This document shows positions 10,420-22,074 of a stretch of 64,000 nucleotides of DNA, piece by piece. Positions within the stretch are counted from its first letter, which is position 1. Every line of letters starts with the position of its first letter. The translations under genes were made by a program, and so were the position numbers. The notes under the pieces are model-generated. The model searched no databases. It saw nothing but the letters and a program-made list of their open reading frames with translations, and was not told the DNA's origin. The DNA comes from Heliocidaris tuberculata (lineage: Eukaryota; Echinodermata; Echinoidea; Camarodonta; Echinometridae): NCBI GenBank assembly GCA_025618425.1, contig CM046833.1, positions 36,901,774-36,965,773 of the forward strand, read 5' to 3'.

Positions 10420-11220
10420 TGAAAGAAACAAAAATACTTAACGCAAAAGACGATAAAAACATAATTCAAAGAAAGATAGGCCTATTTAAGAATAACTTTG
10501 GAAAGAAAGGAATATGTTTTACGATAGGAGAAAAATAAAAATTAACATCAGAAAGAAACAAAAATAAAAAGAGAAAAACAGGAGAAAGTAATCATATACT
10601 TTCACATTCAGTAAATCACGAATACGAATAGCCGAACTATGCTACATTATATGAATCATCTTTCGTTTTATTTCAAAGAACTATACTACAGAGAGACGAT
10701 ATAGGAGACAAAGTTTTTGTCTCATGTATTATCGTATATTTACCCTTCTAACTGCTTAACTTTTCAATAATATTAAATTATGTTCGTTCCACAGATGGAA
10801 ACAGGAGAGTAATATTTGATGTTTTGTTTGGAATACACTCCTATATATAATTTGCATTCTTTGACATCGATAATACGGAGAAAGAGATATATTTGGAGCA
10901 TAATAATCCAACGGTATACTACGGAAATAATTATTTCTCTGTTTGGAATATATTCTCATCAAATCAGTGACACATTATGGCTATCTGTTTTACAATCACC
11001 AAATGTCTTTTGTCTTCAAAATTTACTTACATTTATATAGTAGGCCTAATATCAATGTTGGGAGAAAGTATTTTTTTCTTCAGAATAACTTTAATCTATA
11101 TGAAAAATTATATTCAAATAAGAAGTGTATTTCGATCTTTCTCTGTACTATCTTTCATCAAATTATAGTTACAAAATAGTCACATATGAATTTATATAAT
11201 ATTTCAATGATGCATACAAA
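10420..11220. other. AT-rich spacer without recognised content
   Basis: Segment of the 10 kb structure between two minisatellites. It is AT-rich with weak internal similarity around GGAGAAAGTAT words. Small frames of 63-93 residues have no recognisable motif. Confidence 0.4.
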
Positions 11221-11224
11221 TGAG

Positions 11225-13035
11225 TGTCCTAAGGTCACATGAACCCTGGTGTACTAGGGTCATATGGGCCCAGAGGGTTCGGTAACAAAATATTAATAGA
11301 GTTTTTAAAAAGTCACGTATGAAAACCAGTGTCCTATACGGTCACATGGAACCTGGAGTCCTAGGGTCAGGCGGACCCCGGAATCCGAACATCACGCGTA
11401 CCCCGGTGTCCTAGGGTCATGCGTACCCCGGTGTCCAAGGGTCACGCGGACCCCGTGTCCTAGGGTCACGCGGACCCCGGTGTCTAATAGTGTCTTAGGA
11501 ACTTAGGGTTAGGGTTAAGGTTTGGGTTTGAGTTAGGGTTTGTGTTTGGGGAACTGAAACCCGGTGTCCTAAGGTCACGCGGACCCCGGAGTCCTAGGGT
11601 CACGCGGACCCCGGTGTCCTAGGGTCACGCGGACCCCGGTGTCCTAGGGTCACGCGGACCCCGTGTCCTAGGGTCACGCGGACCCCGGTGTCTAATAGTG
11701 TCTTAGGAACTTAGGGTTAGGGTTAAGGTTTGGGTTTGAGTTAGGGTTTGTGTTTGGGGAACTGAAACCCGGTGTCCTAAGGTCACGCGGACCCCGGAGT
11801 CCTAGGGTCACGCGGACCCCGGTGTCCTAGGGTCACGCGGACCCCGGTGTCCTAGGGTCAAGCGGACCCCGGTGTCCTAGGGTCACGCGGACCCCGGTGT
11901 CCTAGGGTCACGCGGAGCCCGGTGTCCTAGGGTCACGCGGACCCCGGTGTCCTAGGGTCACGCGGACCCCGGTGTCCTAGGGTCACGCGGACCCCGGTGT
12001 CCTAGGGTCACGCGGACCCCGGTGTCCTAGGGTCACGCGGACCCCGGTGTCCTAGGGTCACGCGGACCCCGGTGTCCTAGGGTCACGCGGACCCCGGTGT
12101 CCTAGGGTCACGCAGACCCCGTGTCGTAGGGTCACGCAGACCCCGGTGTCTAATAGTGTCTTAGGAACTTAGGGTTAGGGTTAAGGTTTGGGTTTGAGTT
12201 AGGGTTTGTGTTTGGGGAACTGAAACCCGGTGTCCTAGGGTCACGCGGACCCCGGAGTCCTAGGGTCACGCGGACCCCGGAGTCCTAGGATCACGCGGAC
12301 GCCGGAGTCCTAGGGTCACACGGACCCCGGTGTCCTAGGGTCACGCGGAACCCGGTGTCCTAGGGTCACGCGGACCCCGAAGTCCTAGGGTCACGCGGAC
12401 CCCGGTGTCCTAGGGTCACGCGGACCCCGGTGTCCTAGGGTCACGCGGACCCCGGTGTCCTAGGGTCACGCGGACCCCGGTGTCCTAGGGTCACGCGGAC
12501 CCCGGTGTCCTAGGGTCACGCGGACCCCGGTGTCCTAGGGTCACGCGGACCCCGGTGTCCTAGGGTCACGCGGACCCCGGTGTCCAAGGGTCACGCGGAC
12601 CCCGTGTCGTAGGGTCACGCAGACCCCGGTGTCTAATAGTGTCTTAGGAACTTAGGGTTAGGGTTAAGGTTTGGGTTTGAGTTAGGGTTTGTGTTTGGGG
12701 AACTGAAACCCGGTGTCCTAGGGTCACGCGGACCCCGGAGTCCTAGGGTCACGCGGACCCCGGAGTCCTAGGATCACGCGGACCCCGGAGTCCTAGGGTC
12801 ACACGGACCCCGGTGTCCTAGGGTCACGCGGACCCCGGTGTCCTAGGGTCACGCGGACCCCGGTGTCCTAGGGTCACGCGGACCCGTGTGTCTAGTGGTG
12901 TCATGCAACCTTAGGGTTAGGGTTAAGGTTTGGGTTTGGGTTAAGGTTTGTGTTTGTGGAACTGAAACTGTGTCCTAGAGTGACGCAAACCTTGGTGTCC
13001 AAAGGTCATGGGATCCTTAGATTAGGGTTAGGGTT
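11225..13035. repeat. 25-base minisatellite with TTAGGG-bearing cassettes
   Basis: A GC-rich unit (GGGTCACGCGGACCCCGG then TGTCCTA) of 25 bases is repeated about 45 times. Five times the array is broken by a cassette of about 90 bases that starts GTCTAATAGTGTCTTAGGAA, contains TTAGGGTTAGGGTTAAGG, and ends GGAACTGAAACCCGGTG. The cassettes lie near 11480, 11690, 12150, 12630 and, in diverged form, 12890. The first and last units are the most diverged, as expected of an array homogenised by unequal exchange. Confidence 0.9.
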
Positions 13036-13602
13036 ATAAAGAATAATTCAAAGAAATTAAGGAAAATATGAAAAGATAAAACAAGAATAACGTAAGTAAA
13101 AAAAAAAAAAAAACAGTAAAAAGACACTGTTTTAGTCAACTTAAAACTAAATTCTTTTTAATATCTTAGTCAACATAAATAATGATGGCTACGCTTCCCC
13201 TGTTGATGTCCATACAATCAGAACTCCCCACTGGTCGACGTTAATGCACGTGTTCTCTTTTCGACTTGGAGTGCGTCCAAGTCCGCCCGAAAGAAGAGTC
13301 CTAGCCATTGTCGTCATTATCATAATAAACTTTTTCAGAATCATTATCATCATTTCACTTATGCCTTTCATTTTATTACATTTCTTGTCTAATGATATTG
13401 ATATTACCATTAACGTGACCTATCTGTTTCCTATTTTTTTTTTTTTGGGGGGGGGCGGGGGATTGGGTTAATTTTCTTTACACAGAAATTCGATTTATCT
13501 TTAACATCACCTCCACCACTATCTTCATCATCATCACCATTACATTACCATCATACCTTTGTGCAACCGTCATATTATTATATTCTTCATATTAAATGGT
13601 TT

Positions 13603-13752
13603 ACTTCAGTGGCGGCGGAGCGTCTTTCAGAGTGGGGGGGGGGTACCTGCTAAAAAGGGCACTTTTCAGGGGAAAAGGGGCACCTACAAGGGGTGAACAT
13701 AAAGGGGGAAAAGGACCATTGACCATTTTCTGACACTGGTATTACCCTACAG
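13603..13752. other. G-rich segment before the hAT MITE
   Basis: GTGGCGGCGGAGCG followed by several runs of six or more G. It resembles the end of another GC-rich MITE, but no matching right end was found. Confidence 0.35.
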
Positions 13753-13998
13753 CAGGGGCGGCGCTACAGGGGGGGCAGAGGGGGCGACCGCCCCCCCTAT
13801 GATTTTTCAAGTAGAAAAAAAAGAAGAAAAGGAGGAAGAAAAGGGAAGAAAAGGGAAGAAAGAAGAAAGAGGAGTATTAAAAAGAGAGGTCTTAAACATA
13901 TATAACTCTATATTACCCGTTATTTAATGGAGAAAAAATATGACGTCATCTTTAGGTCGTCTTGCCCCTCCTATCAAAATACCCTGGCGCCGCCCCTG
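13753..13998. mobile_element. hAT-type MITE with perfect 8-base target duplication
   Basis: The 246-base element begins CAGGGGCGGCGC and ends with the exact reverse complement GCGCCGCCCCTG. It is flanked by CCCTACAG at 13745-13752 and again at 13999-14006. CAGGGGCGG-type ends with 8-base target duplications are typical of hAT transposons. The interior is a purine-rich stretch with no coding capacity. Confidence 0.9.
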
Positions 13999-14469
13999 CC
14001 CTACAGTCTAATTAATATTACTTTTATCAAGCATCAACAACAAATTTAGGACTTTTTTGTAATGCTGACGTCTTTGAGTTGTACATTATTTACAGCGATA
14101 TAATGAAAATGACAACAGCAAATTCATTGGGGGAGGGGGGATGTCCAATGATCTTGTAATATATAATATGTATAACATACTTTATACAATCTGTTTTATT
14201 TCATTATATACTGTAAAGCCTAGCTAGCGTAACGAACGAGTTATGGGGACATTTTCAGAAAATATTGGCCTTATATACTTGGTGTAAATTATTGGCACAT
14301 TTGAGCGAGCGAAATGAGAAATGAGGTACTGTGCCTCTTTGTCTCCACCTCCGCTGCCTTACATTGTAATTTGGGTAATATGGGTACCTGTAAAGCCGCA
14401 TGGATTGTTTAAAGCTAGATATGCTCTTTTTGGTCAGAATAAACAGTTGGAAATATACGTAACAGTAGC

Positions 14470-15850
14470 CAAAGTAGCGAAGCGCCAAACATCTGACGTT
14501 TTATAGCAAATCTGAGAGAAAGATAACGGCTCGTAGCAAACAATTTCTTTAGGCGGAAAGTTAGTTCGACGCCAGGACTGCTTTTCAATTATTTGGACGC
14601 AATACTGCACTGTATGTAACAGGAGGGTGCAGGGAGAGGGGGGCGTTTTTTTTGGTGGTTTTTGGGGGTTTTTTTTAGATGAAAGTTTTTCAAGTATATG
14701 GACGCAATACTGCACTGTATGTTATAGGGGGGAGGGGTGCAGGGAGGGGTAGTTCCCCCTTCCCGCGCGAAGCGCGAAAGCTCTGACGTTTTAGCAAATT
14801 TGAGAGAAAGATAACGGCTCGTAGCAAACAATTTCTTTAGGCGGAAAGTTAGTTCGACGCCAGGACTGCTTTTCAATTATTTGGACGCAATACTGCACTG
14901 TATGTAACAGGAGGGTGCAGGGAGAGGGGGCGGGGTTCCCCTCCAGCGCGAAGCGCGAAAGCTCTGACATTTTATAGCATATTTGAGAGGAAGATTATGG
15001 CTCAAAGCACTTTATAGGCGGAAAGTTATTTCGACCCCCGGATAGTTTTCCCCTCCTGCGCGAAGTGCGAAAGCTTTGACGTTTTATAGCAAATTTAAGA
15101 GAAAGATAAGGGCGCGTAGCACCTTATAGGTGGCAAGTTAGTTCGACGGCCTGAATGCTTTTCAATTATATGGACGCACATGGGGGGGAGGGGTGCAAGG
15201 AGGCGGAGTTTCCCCATTACTGCGCGAAGCGCGAAAGCTCTGACGTTTTAGCAAATTTGAGAGAAAGATAAAAGCTCATAGCAAATAATTTTTTAAGGCA
15301 GAAAGTTATAGTTCGACACCCAGACTTCTTTCTAATTATACGGACTCAATACTGCACTGCATGTAACAGAAGGTTGCAGAGAGAGATCACACTGGGGGGG
15401 GGGGTTCCCCCTCCCGCGTGAAGCGCGAAAGATCTGACGTTTTATAGCAAATTCGGGAGAAAGATAATGGCTCGTTTTACGCGGAAAGTTAGTTCGACGC
15501 CTGGACTGCTTTCTAATTATATGGACAAAATACTGCACTGTATGAAACAAGGGAGGGGGGAGGGGGTGCAGGGAGTGGTAGTCATGGGGTAGTTTTCCCT
15601 TTTTCGCGTGAAGCGCGAAAGCTCTGACGTTTCAGCAAATTTGAGAGAAAGGTAACCTGATAACGGCTTCTATAGCAAACAATTTTTCTAAGGCGAAAAG
15701 TTGTAGTTCGACGCCCTGACTGTTTTTCAAGGACCCAATATTGCACTGTATGTAACATGCGTGGGTGCAGAGAGGGGGGAGGTTTTCCTTCCCGCGCAAA
15801 GCGCGAAAACTTTGACGTATTAGCAAATTTTGAGAGAAAGTTAACGGCTC
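14470..15850. repeat. Tandem array of about 110-290-base units (GCGCGAAGCGCGAAAG)
   Basis: A unit containing GCGCGAAGCGCGAAAGCTCT, GACGTTTTAGCAAATTTGAG, GGCGGAAAGTTAGTTCGACG and GCAATACTGCACTGTATGT recurs about eight times. Starts lie near 14478, 14765, 14946, 15058, 15221, 15416, 15607 and 15795. Unit length varies through deletions and G-run length changes. Open frames on the minus strand through this array are shadows of the repeat. Confidence 0.85.
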
Positions 15851-16059
15851 GTAGCGCCTATAATGCCGACTCTATTTTGGGGTTATTTTTGAAAAAGCAA
15901 CACATTTTTACACTTTAATAACTTATTAATCAGTGAACTGTAGATAACACCAAACTTTACCTCAAGACAATTATTACACTAAAAATTCGTTATGTAAATT
16001 CAAATTGAATTGAATAATAAAACACTTTCGAATTATCATAGTCAGAAGGTAATAAAAGG

Positions 16060-16720
16060 GTTTTTCTTTACATACAGAATATTTTTGGAGGCAAGGCATT
16101 GTCAAAGGGCACTTTGGTGTTTAAACATAATATGAAAGTAACGAGGGTCTGTCGGTACATTCATAAGTTTAATGTTAACAAATGCTTTACCCCCTAAATC
16201 AATAGATGGAATTCACTGTTGAATACTACAAAATTAGACAGGGCAAAATCTGCTTATGTTCCTATCCGGGCATGTTTATCTATATACATGTATCCTTTAT
16301 TTCCAATTTAAGTTAATTCATTGCATACATGGTGTAAACAGGTATATTAAAACATTAATCACAAAATCAGATATATATTCATTTCGTTATAGATCCGAGG
16401 AAAGTATAAAATACTTATTTTGGGATTGCCCAATCATCATCATGTTTATCGTGGACGTCCAAGTTCAAACATTTCATTTGGGATGACATAGTTACCCTGA
16501 GTAAAATCAACCTCTTGTTTGGGTTTTTATGGAAGTATTGCATGGAGATCAATCTAATTTCATTATTTTATATACAAAATACAAATGTTTTCCAGCAAAT
16601 GCAAAAATAGCGTATTATCAATCAGCTCTTTTAAATGATTGTTAAGATAATGTCTCTCTCTTGAACATGATATCTATATTCAAAATAAAAACTTCATATC
16701 ATTAATTTTGATAACAGAAA
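16060..16720 (+). pseudogene. Decayed LINE C-terminal fragment (L1/Tx1-like)
   Basis: Plus-strand translation shows pieces of the C-terminal region of an L1/Tx1-type ORF2: HCIHGVNRYIKTL, then ESIKYLFWDCPI near 16395-16435, then after a frame shift INLLFGFLWKY and further MEINLI text. ESIxHLFWDC is a common phrase in that region of such LINEs. There are several stops and frame shifts and no catalytic domain, so it is a dead remnant. Confidence 0.5.
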
Positions 16721-17179
16721 AATACTGTTTTGCTGTAAATATATTTTAGCACTCTGTCAGACCCGTAACTGGGAGGGTTAAGGTAGTACGAACGAGCCCC
16801 CCCCCCTCACCCGCTGGCAAGCAGAGGACAGAAACTAGGGACAGATTATGGAAAAGGAAAATAATGTGATAAAATATCAAGCTTTCCTTCTATTTTAATA
16901 CATTTTATTTTGTCCCGTAACTTCTTAATCTGACAAATCTATAATTAATCAATGTCGTACGTCTTTCACCTTTCATTTTTTGGTTCTAATTGTGTACAAT
17001 TGGCCATGTTGCAATTGATCTTTTCAAATCCTCATTCAAAGAATTATTCATATTCGTTTGTAGCTGATCCATTACAGGCTTGTAAAAGGGTTATGAGGTA
17101 GATAAGCAGTGACAACCACGATAAGACTCAAAAGAACTCTATGTTAATGGAATTAATTGAAAAATATAGAAACCATACT

Positions 17180-17180
<1 letters not shown>

Positions 17181-17226
<46 letters not shown>

Positions 17227-17228
17227 GT
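17181..17228. repeat. (GA)n microsatellite followed by G-run
   Basis: About 18 GA units followed by 11 or more G. Confidence 0.9.
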
Positions 17229-17489
17229 TATTTAATGTGTATATGTTCACTTCAAAAAAGAAAAATTCCCGCTCTCAAGTTGCATGGAGTACTCTTGGAG
17301 GACCCGGTCTAGTCATCCAAACCCTTTAATTATGGCCCTCTAAAACAGCCTGTTCAGCCGGAGTGCCATGACAGTATTTTATAAAACATTTCAGTTCTTG
17401 GAAACTGGGCCAAATCACAAAATTAATAACAAAATGCCCCAAATCTGCGCATCCATTTACCTACACATCTAATACACATCACTCTCTTC

Positions 17490-18025
17490 TGTCAAGTATC
17501 CACGTATCCGCGTATCCATTTATATTCGTATATAGCGTCATTTCAAAGCCAGAAGGGCGTATAACACCGGAGTTAACACCCTTCTAGCTCAAAGTACATA
17601 GAAGTATATTATCGTAGCCATGTTTCCACGCACGTATCCCCGTATCCCCGTATCCACATTCCACTGCATATCCTCATGTACATGTATCAACCTCTTGTCC
17701 AAATCCAAGTATCTATGTACATATATTGTTTTTTATCAACATATCTTTGTATTCACGTATCCATCTATCTTCCATTTCATGTACATGTATTCCCGTATCA
17801 CCGTATCCACTTTAATTTCCGTGTATTTACACATCCCCGTCGGGTCCCCGTACCCCAGTATCCACGTTTCCACGTATCCACGTATCCCCGTATCCACTTT
17901 AATTTCCGTGTATTTACACATCCCCGTCGGGTCCCCGTACCCCAGTATCCACGTTTCCACGTATCCACGTTTCCACGTATCCACGGATCCACGGATCCAC
18001 GTATCCACGTATCCATGTAACCCCG
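17490..18025. repeat. CGTATCCACGTATCC minisatellite
   Basis: Short units based on CGTATCCACGTATCC, with two direct copies of a 90-base cassette (ACTTTAATTTCCGTGTATTT, CCCCGTCGGGTCCCCGTACC) near 17808 and 17898. Read in reverse complement this is the same GGATACGTGGATACG language as 9410-10415, so the two arrays are inverted relative to each other inside the 10 kb structure. Confidence 0.85.
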
Positions 18026-18520
18026 TTACCGTATGGACATAACCATCGCAGCATCTTTATTTACCGCCCATTTGAGCATCCCGGACACAAATCTTCCCTC
18101 GTGGACAATCTACATCCATACTTGATCATTGATTAAAAGTTTACATGCAGACCACACATTCTTCAATTCCCACATACCCCAATTAACACATGTCTATAAT
18201 TATGTATCACATCCTTACATTCTCTCATACTACTCCCATCGACCTCCAACACATGCACAATCCCCAGTATTATGATTTGATCGGTCCTTCAAAACTTAAC
18301 TGCAGATGGCGCTCTTACAAAATAATTTCATTTTAACCTAGCTAGCTAGGGTTAGATGCAGGTAAAATTCCAATATACGGTCACCCCTCCATTTCCAGGA
18401 TCGATTCAAGACATTGGATTCTAAAGGTACTCCATCTTACTTTTCCCCCCATACCTTAAGTCATTGTAAGTAGGCCTACATGCGATAGAAAATGACTAGT
18501 ATTTTTGCATTCGTCCCGCG

Positions 18521-18541
18521 TAGTGGTCAGTATGACCACTA
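18521..18541. repeat. Small hairpin next to the element arm
   Basis: TAGTGGTCA-GTA-TGACCACTA, a perfect 9-base stem with a 3-base loop, lies 16 bases inside the right telomere-like arm. Confidence 0.6.
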
Positions 18542-18815
18542 TACGTGGTGTGCCCTAGCCTAGGGTTAGGGGTAGGGGTAGGGGTAGGGTACCCAATGCG
18601 CATGGATACGAAAGTGCATTAGCGCCGCGTCGCCTCCCGAAATTTCTCAATCTCACTCTGCATGCAACTCAACTCCCTCATCTCATTCGTTTTCTCACGT
18701 ACAGACCGACCGTATGCGTACGGTACAATAGTACACAAGTAATACTCGTTGTCCATCTCGATTTTTGAGCATGAATTACAGCATGACATCATCAACAGAT
18801 TTTAATGATATTTAC

Positions 18816-18884
18816 CAAGCTCATCCATCTCCCATCGCCTTGGACATCTTCGACCGGGCAAGCTACATCTGCGGGTTGATCCAT
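18816..18884 (-). CDS. PAFAH1B2/PAFAH1B3-like: PAF acetylhydrolase 1B catalytic subunit, coding exon 1
   Basis: A 23-codon first coding exon on the minus strand: it starts MDQPADV and ends VEDVQGDGRWMSL. The (A/V)EDVQGDGRWMS phrase is the conserved N-terminal block of PAFAH1B catalytic subunits, immediately before the segment coded by exon 2. A GTAAAT donor follows the final TTG codon, giving a phase 0 junction that fits the exon at 922-1128 with no added or missing residues. I chose the Met at 18884 because family members start about 20-30 residues before this block. The frame stays open further upstream to a Met at 18983, but that text is not family-like. The intron to exon 2 is about 17.7 kb and full of mobile DNA. 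The promoter should lie above about 18900. Confidence 0.87.
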
Positions 18885-19078
18885 TGTAAAATAGATTTTT
18901 AAGTCGCAAAATATTACGATCGCACAGCTGGTTCCCTCAATAAAATACGATAATACACAGAATCGACAAGTAATAAATCCCATTTAAAATACTTCGATTC
19001 ATAGCTGAGTCGGCATCGGCAGTTTTTGTATGCAATCTAGTATTGTGATAACAAAATACGGTGCATATGACTGACTTT

Positions 19079-19300
19079 GGGGGGGGGGGGGGGCAAATTT
19101 TTGCTTCACTCTGAGCAGGCAAAACGGCGTTATCGTGAAATAGTTCATCCGCATTCACTCCGCACATGACTCTATATACGGATGAGCGGCCGCCCCATAA
19201 GCCATAAGCGGGAAATGGTGTGGGCTGAGCCGGGGGGGGGGGGGGCGGGGAGAGGTCTACTGACCCACTTTCCCAAGCTTGCCCATCATCAATATCCCTT
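19079..19300. promoter_or_regulatory. GC-rich, G-run-bearing region upstream of PAFAH1B exon 1
   Basis: Two long G-runs (19079-19093 and 19233-19245) and a NotI-type GCGGCCGC at 19187-19194 lie 200-400 bases 5' of the PAFAH1B start codon. The location fits a promoter-proximal region, but no TATA box or defined initiator could be assigned. This is inference from position and composition only. Confidence 0.3.
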
Positions 19301-19618
19301 TTCCTGGTTGTGGCAGTGGCCAATGCAACCCCCTATCCCCAATCAGTTCTTGCACTTGCAGTTTCGGGCCTCAAGGCTGCACTAATTCAATGAATGTCAT
19401 AATAATTATTTATGAATCTATACGCGGTATCATTGTTCCCCTTTATTTTATACACAGTACCGGTCAAGGATTCAAATAATAAGTGTTTTTTTATGGTTTG
19501 ACTTTAGCTGGTGTCAACGCCCAACACTGACAAAAAAAAAAAAAAAAAAAACTTAAAAAAACTTACAAAGCTACAATAGTATGGGAGCCTGTCCCGAAAT
19601 AGCCCATTTTATATGTAC

Positions 19619-19791
19619 ATGGGCCGCGGAGCCGGGGGAGGGGGCTGGGGGGCTGCAGCCCCCCCCCCCACTTTTCTGAGTAGACACATTAAAAAAAATA
19701 TCGGAAAAAAGGGCTAGACTTTTTTGTCATTAATGAGTGAAATCAGATCAGCCCCCCCCCCAACTTTCAAAATTACGCTCCGCGGCCCCTG
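19619..19791. mobile_element. Short MITE with GGGCCGCGGAGC ends
   Basis: GGGCCGCGGAGC at 19621 is mirrored by GCTCCGCGGCCC at 19777-19788. Inner ends hold C- and G-runs that also pair. It looks like a hAT-style CAGGGGCCGCGG element, but I see no convincing target duplication. Confidence 0.6.
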
Positions 19792-19799
19792 ATGAGATT

Positions 19800-20490
19800 T
19801 GACCCCTTAAAGTTACTGAGACCATCCATGCCATGCACAAAAAGCTTGTCAGCTCGAACGTACCTGCCGGGTTTGGCCCCCAGAGCCTCCCCCCTCCCCC
19901 CCAAAAAAGGGCCTCCAAGTCGGGTCGATTTCAACCATTATGCGCCAAAATTTGTCAGAAGAAGGAAGGTGTGTGACTATATATTACCAAAGCAAAAAAA
20001 AAAAAAAAAACTGAAAAAAGATTCCGTCGGGATGGGTTGTCAGACGGCCCCTAAAATTGGGGCAAATTTTGTCAGAAGGTAGAGGTATGAGGGTACATTA
20101 CAAAAATATAAAAACTGACAAAAATAAGCCCCTGAAAAATACCATAGGTCAATTCCACATGAGAAGTGCAAAATCAGACAATTTCAGATTTATGCTAATA
20201 AAAATCACTTTATATCCCTAAAAGCCAAATCCTTTAAATAAACTGCAACTAAATTTTCCCTATCTCAATCAGAATTTGCACAATGCATGTTTGAATTTAC
20301 ATGTTATCTTTTGCTATTTTACTAAATATTTTGTAAAATATAATAATTATGAGGAAATAGATTTATTCTTCAATTTTTGTCTCATGCATTCACCTGACTC
20401 GTGTGTATTAAGCAACTTGCGTTCAAAGGTTTGAGACAGATAGCGAACCAGTATTTTCAGGAAGAGTGTATAAAATCTACAGCAATTTGG
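19800..20490. other. Intergenic, with a short diverged direct repeat
   Basis: The phrase GCGCCAAAATTTGTCAGAAG at 19940 recurs as GGCAAATTTTGTCAGAAGG near 20060, about 120 bases later, each followed by an A-rich run. No gene is visible. Confidence 0.4.
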
Positions 20491-20493
20491 GTT

Positions 20494-22074
20494 TAATTCC
20501 GTTACCATTAATGAGGGAAAGTTTTCCTCCTATTTTTTTTTTTTTGAAACTGAAGATTTTCTAATTTCGACTGATACCTTAAAACTTCCTACAGTACTTA
20601 TGTGAATATTTGTTTCTGTTTGGTCAAATTTGTGGTAACGGAATTACAACAGAATTACCGTCGTGCATGATTGAGAAGTTGGAACATGGGTTTTATGCAT
20701 ATGTGTGAAATTACTCTGACGTGTCATTAAATGCAAAAAAGAGGCAAACAATCAAGTATTAATAATAATTGTGTACATTTACATTACTTTTCATATTGTT
20801 ATATATAATGTATTGTTATAAGGAGTTATCACAGAATGTTCTGTGATAACTCTTGGTTAATTATCCAAGGCATTTAAAGTGAGGATGTAACCCGACTGTC
20901 CCTGGTTACATCAGTTTGAATGCGGTATTATAGATGACATCGATTTTATGAAAGGAGCCAAAGGTTCCAATTTTTCATGGAAACTTTGTTTTGTTTTGTT
21001 TTTGTTTTTGGTCTTTGTCCCTTTAGATATTCAATTGCCAGTCATCTACTTATCATTCTGTCATTAGAGTCCCTGTCAAAAAGTTGCATTATTTTGAATT
21101 TTCATTGATTTATAATATACTGGCAGGCATTAATACAGAATAAACATTAAAATTAAAGCTGGATTTAACTTTTCAGATAATTCTAGGTTTTGCAAATGAT
21201 TTTCACATAAGATTAAAAAATGTAATTTACCATACTATCACTCAATCACATCTGTTTGCTGTTTTGTTCTTGCATGTCAATCCTTCAAAGTGCATGCATT
21301 CTTTCAAGGTTTTCTCCTTTTGATGGTTTAGAGATATAAAATGACTAACTTACAAGCCTATCCTTTTAAGTATTTCAGTTAGTACCAAGTTCAAATATGA
21401 CGTAATTCCGTTACCATAACTATTATGCCCAATCATTGTTTGAATTAATAGCCCTGTTTATTTTCACTGATGATTTCATGCCTATATTCAACGGACGAAA
21501 TTAAACACAAATATACCAAACAGTTGCTTCTACTAAAACTTTGTCACCATACCCATTTCAAGATAATGTATTAAAAGACACCTTTTCAAAATAAAGGCCT
21601 GATGGTACTTATTTCATTAGTCCTTTTTTCACTTGAGATTGCTAATAAACATTAAATAATATTTAAGTTGACAGGTAAATGAAAAACCAGTATTCTTGTT
21701 AATAAATTTCACAAGATGTAATTCCGTTACCGATGACTTACCCATGAAAAAGAGCAAATACAACATACCCGTCAAGTTATATTCAAATATATTCAAACAT
21801 GAATCTTGAATATAATCGGCTTGTAAATTTCGGAGGATATATATTGCATGAAAATGAGAGATTTGAAAATGCCACCATTTCTGGTAATTCCGTTACCAAG
21901 ATATATACCACAATACAAGTAATTCAAGTGGACAATTTGGGGGTATGGAAGAGTTCAGGTGAAAGAACGATGACATCTGCAGATTGATTATATGAGAAGG
22001 TGATCAAAGTGTAAAATTAGTGCACAAACTCCAAAAATGTGAGCAAAAAATCTCTAATTTGTAATTCCATTACC
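20494..22074. repeat. Region with scattered GTAATTCCGTTACC words
   Basis: The 14-base word GTAATTCCGTTACC, or a one-base variant, occurs near 20494-20506, 20634-20647 (inverted, GGTAACGGAATTAC), 21402-21415, 21718-21731, 21884-21897 and 22061-22074 (C to A change). A partial inverted copy, ACAGAATTACCG, is at 20649. The intervening sequence is AT-rich and not repeated. The pattern suggests multiple protein-binding sites or subterminal motifs of a large non-autonomous transposon. Nothing coding is visible. Confidence 0.7.

Larger units (their letters stand above)
8575..18626. mobile_element. 10 kb structure with inverted telomere-like ends
   Basis: At 8575-8640 the plus strand has GGCGCTAATGCACTTTCG, TATCCAT, then CCCTACCCCTA repeats and AACCCTAG. 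At 18557-18626 the same text occurs in reverse complement. Inside the arms, order is also mirrored: GATACGTGGATACGG minisatellite on the left (9410-10410) against CGTATCCACGTATCC on the right (17490-18020), and GACATTGGATTCTAAAGGTA at 18412 against its reverse complement near 9267-9286. The interior holds a 25-base minisatellite, about 190-base repeats, a MITE and a dead LINE, but no intact gene. Sea urchins have known foldback (TU-type) elements whose arms contain tandem repeats; that is a possible relative, not a proven one. It lies wholly inside PAFAH1B intron 1. Confidence 0.55.
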
